DNA of 64,000 nt, taken from positions 76,143,243 to 76,207,242 of the forward strand of contig NC_060248.1 in NCBI RefSeq assembly GCF_921293095.1, written 5' to 3'. Under the pieces are notes generated by a model that did no database searches, was not told where the DNA came from, and saw nothing but the letters and a program-made list of their open reading frames with translations. Made by a program: the position numbers and the translations under genes. Of the stretch, positions 49,998-59,472 are shown piece by piece. Every line of letters starts with the position of its first letter. The first letter of the stretch is position 1. This stretch comes from Ischnura elegans (Eukaryota > Arthropoda > Insecta > Odonata > Coenagrionidae).

Positions 49998-50085
49998 GCC
50001 TTGACTAGGATTCGAACCCGGATCCCCCGTTTTCCGGTCGAGTGCTTTTCCAGTCGAGTGCTTTTCCAGTTGTCCACAAATACCC
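49998..50085 (-). mobile_element. tRNA-like SINE head, minus strand, with an internal duplication
   Basis: On the minus strand: GTGGACAACTGG (A box), AAAAGCACTCGACTGG, nearly the same again (AAAAGCACTCGACCGG), AAAACGGGGGATCC, then GGGTTCGAATCCTAGTC (strong B box). The repeated block of about 18 bases is a tandem duplication that spoils any tRNA fold. It lies tail-out against the + strand copy that starts about 20 bp away. Confidence 0.65.
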
Positions 50086-50100
50086 TCAGGTAGGAATGAT

Positions 50101-50250
50101 GCCTCAGTAGCTTACCTGGCGGAAGCGCTCGATCAAAAATCGGAGGATCAGTGTTCGAATCCTGGTCTGGGCAAATGGTTCTTTTCTTTGTAAATTTTTC
50201 ACGCAATTTGTGCATTGCGGGTGACTGCCGTAAAATTTATCACCGAGTCT
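50101..50250 (+). mobile_element. tRNA-derived SINE, plus strand
   Basis: A box TAGCTTACCTGG at 50108-50119, then GCGGAAGCGCTCGAT, and a strong B box TGTTCGAATCC at 50152-50162 followed by TGGTCTGGGC. This is the standard layout of a tRNA-derived SINE promoter. The SINE body probably continues to about 50250. It is inverted relative to the neighbouring copy at 49998-50085, which has the same promoter type. Confidence 0.65.
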
Positions 50251-50270
50251 AGTCCTGGAGTACATAAAAC

Positions 50271-50931
50271 CAAGGATGGCAACAGAAACTAACAGAAAGT
50301 CAAAACCAGTTAAACTTCAATAGTTTTGTTCCCGATAGTGAAATGTAGAAACAAAACGAAATGGATTTAAACACGGGGAGCTAAACTCATGGTCGATACG
50401 AAATTGGAGTCAAAACTACTTCGGGTCGAAACCAAACTAAAATTCTGGCACGAAACGAAATGCAGATAATGTTTTGCACCGGAGGACCACGTGCTTCACC
50501 TTCGAACGGTTTAGTTTCGACCCATACATCGAGTACGAAGTATGGTTGAATGAAGTAGAGGCTCGAGCTACCGCTATTAAATTCATGGGGCACTCATATT
50601 TTTACCACTAACAGGAAAACGGTGAACGCAAACTGGCCATTCGATTTTTAAGCTCAATGTTTTAACCTCTCCACACGTATGTCAAACGTGATGGGTCTAA
50701 AGTATTCTCTCTTATCCCCCTCCACTCAAATTATGACATCGAAAGGTAACTATGAGCAGCGGAGTTCCGTTTTTAATTCAGTTTCATTCGCGGGAGTAAA
50801 GTTTCGTCCCGGATCGAAACTAAACTCCTCGTTGATATTAATTTCGTGCGGGAACGAAACTAAGCCTAGGATTCGTATTTTCGTTTCCCTCGAAACGGAT
50901 CATTTTCGTTTCGTTTCACTTGCCATCCTTG
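50271..50931. mobile_element. hAT-like non-autonomous element with GAAAC-rich interior
   Basis: The ends are inverted: CAAGGATGGCAACAGAAAC on the left; CAAGGATGGCAAGTGAAAC read from the right. Flanks cataaaac (50263-50270) and cttaaaac (50932-50939) agree at 7 of 8 positions, an 8-bp target duplication. The interior is built of many short GAAAC/GTTTC repeats: the left half carries them in one orientation and the right half in the other, so the element can fold back along much of its length. There is no transposase frame. The 8-bp duplication and CA ends point to hAT. Confidence 0.7.
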
Positions 50932-50939
50932 CTTAAAAC

Positions 50940-53540
50940 CTCCTGAAGATTTGCAGATCCCTCCTGAAAAACCCTGTGGAGGGAAGTATTCTTTGGTGGT
51001 ACAGGTATATTTTTGCGAGTACTCTTTCTCCTTGGGCGAGGCCTCCGTTGGTTTGGGAGTTTAATTAGGCTCAAAGTTAGGAGCGAGGCTGAGAAAGGAA
51101 GCCGGGAAATAAAAGGCGTTTTTAAGAGAGGCCGAGTGGATGTCTGGTGAGATAGGGCGCGGGAGTAAAAGGTCGAAAGACGCCACAAAGAAGTTGAGAT
51201 GACGCGGCAGACAGTGAGTGGTGGAGAAGAGGCAAGTTCGCCGTCGGCGCATTATAGGGAAAAGGAAAGGCTTTTTTCTTCTTCTTCTTCCTCGGGTTGA
51301 CTGGGCGGGAGAAGGCTAGACGCCCTTGGTGGAGCTACGCGTCACGCGAAACTCAAGACGAAGCGACAACTACTCGGCATTCCGGTGAGGCGAGGTATGT
51401 TTCGGTCGGTGTGTGTTTCTCACATCTGCGGCGGCGAATTAAGCCAGTAATGCGTCGGAGTGAAGACAAACGAAGGGCCTCGGTGGTACCTATACTGGTG
51501 ACTTTACGATATACTTTCTTTACATAATGTGTTCAGATGCTCTTCCAGCTCCACCCCATTGGCTCCGAGAACCAAACCATGGCATGTTTTGCTATGATAA
51601 TATTGCTATTGTGAAAGTGAAAACGTCATTTTATTAGTAAAAAAAGCTTACAAAACGAGCTGAGAGAAATATTGTTCGCTATCAATGATTTTAACATAAT
51701 AAAAATTATCGATCATGTTGCGAAGTTGCGAAGCATCGCATAGTAGTTGGGTGGCAAAATCATGTGCATTAAATAATCTATATAAATCTGCTTACGTGCT
51801 ATGATGAATACGCGCTGTTAACATTTGTAGTGAGTTGTAAGGTAATGCTGTTCATAGAATGCCAGTAAATTAATCTCGGGTAATGGTTTGTTGGCACTGA
51901 AGAGGAGCCACTATATAAGTTGCAAGTGATACCTTGTTCTTTAAAATAATGTGAGATCGAGATCGATATTTTTAATGGTCGAGAACTTACTATGGTTCTG
52001 CCGTAAATAATGTGCTCATTATGAGATATTGGCAGGGCCTATTCTTGATTTGGGCAGTTCTATTTCATTTTAGCTCCCGCACTCCATATATTCCTAAGTA
52101 AATTCTTCTTTTAGGTGTAAAATCGTTTCATTTACCTTGGTATCTTTAAGGAAGTAATGAGGCAGAATTAAATTAATCTACTGAGAAAATTTTCATAGTT
52201 GTTGAATATATTGCTCTGGTATCGTCTTCGTGTTTCAGTTTTCCGCTACAGCATTGTCCGTTCCTACACCAAATAAAAACTTTTTTAAACCGAAAGGTAA
52301 AACTATTTTTGATGCACAATCCGTTCGGGCAGGACCTGATGAAATATCTACTTCTACAGTACAATGCAGTTCATGCCATACCGCGGTTGAAAAATTGCCA
52401 GCCGCCTTACGTTAAATCGTATTCTTAGGAGTCCATTACAAGTCCATTGATGCGACAAGCCTCGAAATATCGTGGTTTAGGGTACAATATTGGCCTTGAA
52501 TACCTCAAGTGATTTCTCGACGCTTTTCAAATATCTTTTATGCATAACCGGTGCTTCACCAATGAAATCTGCACCATTACGCTATTTGTATGTGAGTGGA
52601 AATGTTGAAATCTCAAATTCACATTCATATGGCTGGTGCAGTAATCTTTCATATTTTAACGTTAACTTACATAATTTTCTGGTGCGCTAGAAATATTATG
52701 AGAGCTAAACCTTTTTGAGCGAAACTCTTTCGTGAAGGAAATTTATCTGTGAACGTTTTCAATATAGAGGTAAATAGAAAATGTAAATCAATTTCCTTAA
52801 AATGTTTCCAATCTCTATCCATGCATGTTCTCGATGTAAACTGCACATACCGTTAAGTAGAGTTAATTTATCTTCGCTGATGGTTGATTTGTCTCTCTCA
52901 ATTTTTCGTATTTCAAATTCTGAGAAGGAATTCAAAATTAGAATATTTGGCTGTGAGTCATAACGTATTTTACAGTGCTATTCATTGCTACCTATGTTTA
53001 TGTGGCATATGAGAGTTTTCACACAAATTTGTGCGTAAATTACAATAACTTCAAGAACTCAGTGAAGATAGACTCCTTATATTGTGCTGACGGAGTCTAA
53101 GGTGGAGAAAACTCAGTTTTGAAATAACGAGATTTGATTAAATGTCCAGAATGCAAATTCATTGCATACCTATGTATCACTGAGAAACTAATAGTGTTTA
53201 GAAGTACAATTTATAATTGCCACGAAAAAATGTGTGTAAAACTATAGTAATGCCAGTAATCTTATGAGGTATGAATTTTTTAGGGTACTGGAAGAGGGTA
53301 AAGTTGACAATATATGCCCTTGATAAAGCAAGATTTAAAAAAACAATAGTTAGAAAACGAAACTTTGGGTGTATGTGTCATGACCACAACAGCAACAGTG
53401 TTTTAAAATACAACTTGTAATACTCTAGCCGACTTAGAGTTCTCATGTAATTAATATTTACGTAAACTTAGAGAAAACTACTGCAACCTACGTTTGAAAG
53501 ATATTATATATAAAAATATACTTGTGGATTTCTCAATTTT
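50940..53540. other. Non-coding stretch with a GC-rich patch (about 51160-51530)
   Basis: The patch at 51160-51530 is GC- and CpG-rich, includes a short TTC microsatellite at about 51276, and has donor-like sites (AGACAGTGAGTG at about 51208; GAGGTATGT at about 51392). It could be a promoter with a non-coding first exon. The remainder is AT-rich with no recognised gene. A 61-codon frame at 52230-52415 follows a good acceptor-like site (tttcag at about 52236), but I cannot identify it. Confidence 0.4.
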
Positions 53541-53571
53541 CCGGGTTATCGCCGCGTTTCGTGGTCAGAGG

Positions 53572-53616
53572 TGACGGCAGTTTCGCCAGTATTCCACCAG
53601 GCGTCTTTAGGTCGAA
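53572..53616 (-). ncRNA. Decayed hammerhead-like module
   Basis: On the minus strand the order CTAAAGA, GCCTGG..loop..ACTGGC, GAAACTGCCGTC matches the 19.6-kb modules (CTGAAGA, stem, GAAACTGTCGTC). The invariant G of CTGANGA is A here and stem II has mismatches, so it is a dead copy. Similarity extends a little outward (CCGCGT on the + strand near 53551). Confidence 0.55.
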
Positions 53617-53889
53617 GTCACTTAACATTATAAAATATACTAACAAGTATTACCTTATTTACTTTAAATGTCTATCCCTACACAAGATTTTATCTTCTCG
53701 GGTGCCCAATTTAACTGATTTTCTTTGTATTTATTGGTGTAATTTTTGGGCCGAGAGTTAATTATCTTTGTTATTATTAAAAACTAATGGGTTTTATAGA
53801 GCTTGTAGAGGTTAAGATGGAGACATTTCTCATAAGGGTAAGGAACGTATTATTTTTATATATCTGAGTCCTGTGTGTTGGTTGCGGTA

Positions 53890-54240
53890 GGGGAATGGAA
53901 GATGATCTTCTTTCCCCTTCGTCGTTTACCCTATCTGTGCAGGAGGGGAGGGGAGAAGGTTACAAGACCCCTCCCACCCTCGGCGATCCCTCCCTCTCCT
54001 CCCTGCACCCCCCCTCGACCGGCTGTGTGAAACTCCGCGCTTCGCAACCGCCTCTCATTCATCTGTTCGCTGCCGCTGAGCGCGGACGCCAGGGCCTTGT
54101 TCCCTCCGTGAGTCCCACAGGTCCCTCGAGCGTCGCCGCGAAGTTCACGGCGCTCATTGGGCGTCTTTCTGACCGGATCGACTGCGCGGCGAACCGAGCT
54201 TAACGTTTGTTTGCCGCGAAGAAAAATTTTCCTGAACCTC
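53890..54240. other. GC- and CpG-rich patch, candidate promoter or first exon upstream of the receptor
   Basis: About 350 bp of GC- and CpG-rich DNA in AT-rich surroundings, 3.7 kb upstream of the receptor coding exon. A 102-codon open frame covers it (53895-54203), but the composition explains that. Insect GPCR genes often have non-coding 5' exons, so a promoter role is plausible, though no core promoter element is clear. Confidence 0.3.
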
Positions 54241-57200
54241 CTACGTCCATGGTTTTTTAGAGTTGCGTGGAGGTCTTCGTTGTGAATCGCGTGCTGTATC
54301 GTCAGTACTGATTTTTCTTGCCAATTTATTCCTCAAGGTCCCCTTACCACACATTCTTTATTTCGCTCCTACACGGTTGTTTTTTTTAATTCAACTGTTT
54401 AAAGATATGGTGTTGCTGCGAGTGAGTGCTCCTAACATTCAAGACACCTCAGTTGAAGAAGAGGAGGATGTTTACTTTTCGCTCGCTCTCACCTCAAGAG
54501 TTTTCTAAAGTGTGTTCAACAAGGGTAAAGTCTTCACCTGGAAGTAAAATATCGCGGATATTTCACCTGGGAGTGCTGAAGCTTTCTTCTCTGAATTTAG
54601 CTGGAATAAACTATGATAAGAATTTTTTATGAGTACCGAAAGAGCTTAAAAAGGTAATTTTCGTCTAGAAAAGAAATCTAGTCGGCATTTTTAGTGTTGA
54701 AAGTGTGTTAGGGCTAGCTGCGTGATAATGGTTGTTATCCGGCATAATTTTTCGTTGATATGTAATTTTATGTATCTCTTGTAATATTTTGGTAAAAGCT
54801 CAAATTTCGTTTTTTTTATATTTTAAATTTTTGTCTTCCATAAATCGCTTTTGCAACGTATCAAAAAGAAAGCAATTTAAGGGCGTGAGTTGCAGTTATC
54901 TTAGAAAACCATAATTACCTCGGAATATTCCTCTAAAATTGATAACTGAATTTCCATTTCTTACATTAGACATAGTTAGCAGTTGATGCAACGGATAGCT
55001 ATTATTTATTTTGAGTAAGGAACTTAAAAAGTGAATGCAACCAACTCCACAAATTTATCGTCGACAATTAGCATCGTTTAAGTTTATGTGAAAATCATAG
55101 TTTATTAGCTTGGCGGCCATAGATCGTAAGTGCTAGACATTTTTATAATTTATCAACATTTGTAAAAAGCGAAGTTCAATGGTGTTATTCACAACTTGAA
55201 GGACTAACAAATGTTTTTTTCTAAAAATTTGCGTTCTTGTATCGGGAAAAATCAATTTATATGGTTGCATATAGCATTCATAATTATTTTATTTCATTTG
55301 GATGCCTAAGAAATCATTTTTTATATTTGTTGTCAGATAATTGAAGCCTAATTCAATTGCCTTTTGTACTCATGGCATTAAATTTCCCTTTAAGGCGACC
55401 TTCTATGTCACCTCTTCGATATTCTTGGAAATCTTCCAATTCTTGGGTCTCTGCTGTACTCTACATCGACCTTTCTATTAGAAAATGAAGTGCTGAGCCA
55501 AAGGCTAAAAAAACACAATGCATTGTGGTGGAGTTGCGTGCGAAAGTACCTGCTCTCTCTCTTCCTTCCTTCAAGGTCTTAGCAGCGCTTGTTTCGAGTA
55601 AAATAGAGCAAGAGCTTTGTCGCGAAAGTGGAAGATGCTTCCAAGGATTTTCAGATCAAATGGGACCTCTTGATGTTCGCTCAGTGTTGTGCCCCGCCGT
55701 GTTGTCAGATTAAGGTGTAATACCAGCAAATTCAGTTGATATAAACTCGTTTCTTACAACACTGATGTAAATTTACTCCCTTCCATTAGGCTTGTTAGAC
55801 ATTTGCTTTCTCATGAGCATGTTTTCGCTGGTGAAATTTAAATGCTTGGGGCTGCGGAGTTGCTAAAATTGCGATGACATTGGCGTACTGCCTTACATAT
55901 CTCCTTAAAAAGGAAATGCGATAGAGTACAATTTAGATGTAAGAGGACCTGTTGACTTATCACCCTCTGCGATGACAATCATGAAAATGTGCACTGTACT
56001 TTTATAGCCTATATGAGGGTGAATAATTTTTATCTAGCTATGCAGAAGCTGAAGCGCTAAAACCTAGAGTATAGTGATTTTTAAAAGCCAACTTCATTCT
56101 GTACCTGTATTATGTTCCATGCTTTTTTCACGACATGTTAATACGTAGTTCTTTTTTTAGTGCTTTAAAGTATCATTTTTATTCGATAAATCTCAACAAT
56201 TTTTTGAGATATTAGTGACTCCCGATCGGATAGTTTCGTGATGTGCAAAATCAATATCATTCTTGCAGGATACTAACGATTTTGTTGTATTTTTCTAAAC
56301 ATCAATAATTTCGTTTGAAGTGAAACGGTCAATGGTACTAATTGTCACTGTATTTTTGTTTTATTAACTCATCCTTCCAAAGTGAGCCTCAGGACACGCG
56401 GTAAATCTTATTAGAATTATCAAAATAAATAAAATATTCCATATATAGTCGGACTAGAAGGGTAAAATAGATTTTAGGTAGTACGTTGTATGTGTGCATA
56501 TTTTGATAGCTGAGTGTTAAAAAGGCGTTTCCCCTTTGTGGTTATGTATGTTTTGTAATTTAATTTCTTATGACAGAGAGCATAAAGAGATTTAATGAAC
56601 CTTGCAGTATGAAACCCGGAGAAAATGTTTGATTCATGAATCATTTTCCACTCTACATGTGGTGATTGTTTGCATATCAGAGAAATTTATGAATTCCTAC
56701 GTTGCATCGACAATCCTGTCGGCCTTATACATTTTGAACGCACTGTATCCCCTAAGTGCATGCTAAATTTGAACTTTGACAGCATTGAAAATACATGCGG
56801 CCTTTCGGGTATAATAACGTGTCTTAGTGAACCCTTTTGTTAGGAAAGTTTGCTATCATCTTTCTTGCGCCAGGCAGCCCTAAAATGATACTTAGGGAAA
56901 ATGATATTGTAACTTGGGAAACTGTGGAAAAGACTCAGTTTAGCTACTTATTAAGGTTCCCTGATTAATTCCTTAGTTACAGCCTCCATCCGAAGTATAT
57001 ATACAAACGTCTGTACTATTATCCGCTCTTTGTGAAGCAATGGTCCTCTAGACTGTGTAAGTCGAATGTAGAGTATTGATTATATCATATCCCGCTAGAG
57101 AATTTTATGGAGACATTTCTGTGCGCATTTTGTAGCGTACACATCACGTAGATATTATGATGGCTAAGTACAATATAGCATCGGTTGAAGAAAGGAAAAA

Positions 57201-57870
57201 AGCGAGAACTTGAGCATTCATCTCTTCTGCTGCTGCTGTACCTAAGAACATGCTCGTGCGTGTGCGTCTCCTTTGCGTGTTTTTCAGAGAGGAATGATAT
57301 TTTTAACAGCGGAAGACTACTACTCCATCGCCGAGGGAACACCTGCAACCTTCGATTTTCTTGTCACCTTCAGTGCAATATAAAAGCTACGTCTCGTGAG
57401 GGAGTAGTGTGACTCGGAATATTTCTTTCTTTCATCAAGCCATTGCTGAACTTGAAGTGTTGCAACGCCAGTTTTTAATGAATAATTTGACCTCAAATAT
57501 GTATTTTCACAGCAGAGTACGTCCATTTAAGCTGTAGAAGGCCATATAGACCAATTACCAAAAATACCAGGTATGACGAAAATCTTCGGCATTCGCTGTG
57601 TGATGGACTATTTTCAGCGTCTAATTCAACCGAAGGAGTGATATAGGAATTGTGAATTAATTAGGAAACATAACATAATGGATTTAAGTGCACCCGTATT
57701 TCCTCGCAATAATCGCCACTGTCGTTTGCGTGTACATTTAACGTAAAGACAGTTTGCCAGTGAGTGTACGCTTGTGACTGTGAATAACATGGCGCATTTA
57801 CGCGCGTGATGAGTTCAGTATATTATTGTTTTATGGTAACTGAGAGCAATCAACGCTTCGTAAGTTAGGA
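54241..57870. other. Upstream region of the receptor exon, non-coding
   Basis: AT-rich DNA with no recognised coding exon. A good acceptor-like site (TATTTTCACAG, AG at 57511-57512) could begin the exon that contains the receptor start, giving a 5' untranslated stretch of about 390 bases. That is inference only. Confidence 0.35.
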
Positions 57871-57888
57871 ATGATTTTAAGTGGCTAA
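57871..57888 (+). promoter_or_regulatory. Possible upstream ORF just before the receptor start
   Basis: ATG at 57871 opens a five-codon frame ending in TAA at 57886-57888, 16 bases before the receptor ATG. If the transcript includes this stretch, such a minimal upstream ORF would lower initiation at the receptor start. Transcription here is not shown. Confidence 0.3.
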
Positions 57889-57904
57889 AGACGCAACCGC
57901 CTCA

Positions 57905-59466
57905 ATGGCATCTTACAGTTTTTCCCTCGGCGATCGGGAGAAGAGGTCGGCCGAGTACCTCGGCGGTAGCGACTACGACGGCGGAGAGTACTGGGCCAAC
58001 TGGACCATCATAGGGGCCGATGATCCCCACGCTTACGACGACCTCCCACGGCGCTCCCCCATCCTGGCAGGGGCGGCCGGCGTCGGCAGTGCCGGCGATG
58101 AAGCCGAGGAACCCCCGGGAGACAAGTGGTGGCCTAACACCACAACCATCCGCGCCAACGCAGAAGCGGTCCTCACCAACCTGACCTCCGCCTTCGCCGA
58201 GGACGGCTCCGACTCCTCCCCGGTGATCGTGGCTTCGGGTGCCGGGAACTCCACCGCTACCTGGGACAATCTCTCTAAAGGCGATGGGATCGCAGCCGAG
58301 GACCTGGCCTGGCCCCCGGACGCCCTTTCCCCCGGCCGCTCCGCCCTCGGGGCCTTGTTGTTGCTCTTCTCCGCCGTTACCGTCCTAGGCAACGCCCTGG
58401 TCGTGGCTGCCGTCGCCCGGGAAAGGTCCCTCCACACCCCCACGCACCTTTTCGTCCTCTCCCTGGCGGTGGCCGATGGGTTGGTAGGGCTTCTGGTCAT
58501 GCCCCCGGGTGCCACAACGGAGGCCTTGGCGGGGGCCTGGCCCTTCGGTGCGGACGCCTGCGATGCCTGGAGGTCCCTCGACGTGCTCCTTTCGACGGCG
58601 TCCATACTGAACCTCTGCGTGGTGTCACTGGACCGCTATTGGGCGATCAGGGATCCTCTAGCCTATCCGGCGCGGATGGGCAGACCCAGGGCCGCTGTTC
58701 TCGTGGCGGGAGTTTGGCTCTGCTCGGCGGCCATCTCTTTCCCGGCTATCGCGTGGTGGCGAGCCGTCAGGGGGGACGAGGAAGCTCCTCCGTGGACCTG
58801 CCCCTTCACGGACCACGCCGCGTACCTGATCGTCTCCTCCGCCGTCTCCTTCTACCTCCCGCTGCTCGTCATGGCCTTCACCTACTGCAAGATATACCGG
58901 GCGGCGGTGGTGCAAACGCGTAGCCTCCGACTGGGGACCAAGCAGGTGGCGAGCGGAGCCCCGCACGGCAGCGGGTCCTGTGGGGCCGGCGGCGGAGGTA
59001 GCGGGTCCTCCGGGAGTTACGTGGCTCAGCAGTTCGGCGGCGGGGACGTGGAACTGACCCTGAGGATCCACCGGGGAGGAGGGAATTGTTCCACCCGGAG
59101 GCAGCTGCTGCACCAGAATGCAGACGGGGGCGAGGGTGGAAGTGGAGGTGGCGGGGGGCTGTTCCGAAGGCCTACGACCACGTCGAGGAGGTGTGGGGGT
59201 GGCGGGGGCAAGAACAACTTGTCGTTGAGCCGGAGGCTGGCCCGTTTCGCCAAGGAGAAGAAGGCGGCCAAGACGCTGGGGATTGTGATGGGCGTGTTCA
59301 TTGTGTGCTGGCTTCCCTTCTTCGTGGTCAACTTGCTGTCGGCCCTCTGCCCCAAGTGTCTTCTCCCTCACGGGCAGCTCATCGGGGACATCGTCACGTG
59401 GCTGGGATGGATTAACTCCAGCATGAATCCCGTCATTTACGCCTGCTGGAGTCGGGACTTCAGACG
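57905..59466 (+). CDS. Dop1R2: Insect D1-like dopamine receptor (Dop1R2/DAMB type), 5' main coding exon
   Basis: Class A GPCR for dopamine, acting at the plasma membrane. The first in-frame ATG is 57905; a TAA at 57878 closes the frame upstream. Numbering from that Met: a long acidic N-terminus with five N-glycosylation sequons (N32, N78, N92, N115, N122) and no signal peptide; seven membrane segments from about 147 to 510. Seen: N163 (TM1), D191 (TM2), C219/C299 disulfide pair, amine-binding D226 (TM3), DRY 243-245, W271 (TM4), catechol serines S311, S312 and S315 (TM5), CWLPFF 468-473 (TM6), W502 and NPVIY 508-512 (TM7). The subtype is set by VWLCSAAISFPAIAWWRA, QTRSL.LGTKQV, ELTLRIHRGG and SRRLARFAKEKKAAKTLGIV. 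Loop 3 is expanded and glycine-rich. The exon ends in phase 2 after CWSRDFR, so the tail lies elsewhere. Start choice is less sure than identity. Confidence 0.94.
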
Positions 59467-59472
59467 GTAAGT
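59467..59472 (+). other. Splice donor ending the receptor exon
   Basis: ACG/GTAAGT is a near-consensus donor. It follows two bases of the second Arg codon of the RDFRR motif (phase 2), at the usual junction after TM7 in this receptor group. Reading through gives TAA at once (59468-59470), so splicing is needed for a full C-terminal tail. Confidence 0.85.

Noticed and set aside
49998..50173. Functional tRNA genes
   Set aside because: A and B boxes are present but acceptor and anticodon arms do not pair and one copy has an 18-base duplication; SINE heads fit better.
57881..57904. GTG at 57881 as the start of the receptor protein
   Set aside because: A nuclear insect gene should start at ATG; the first in-frame ATG is 57905.
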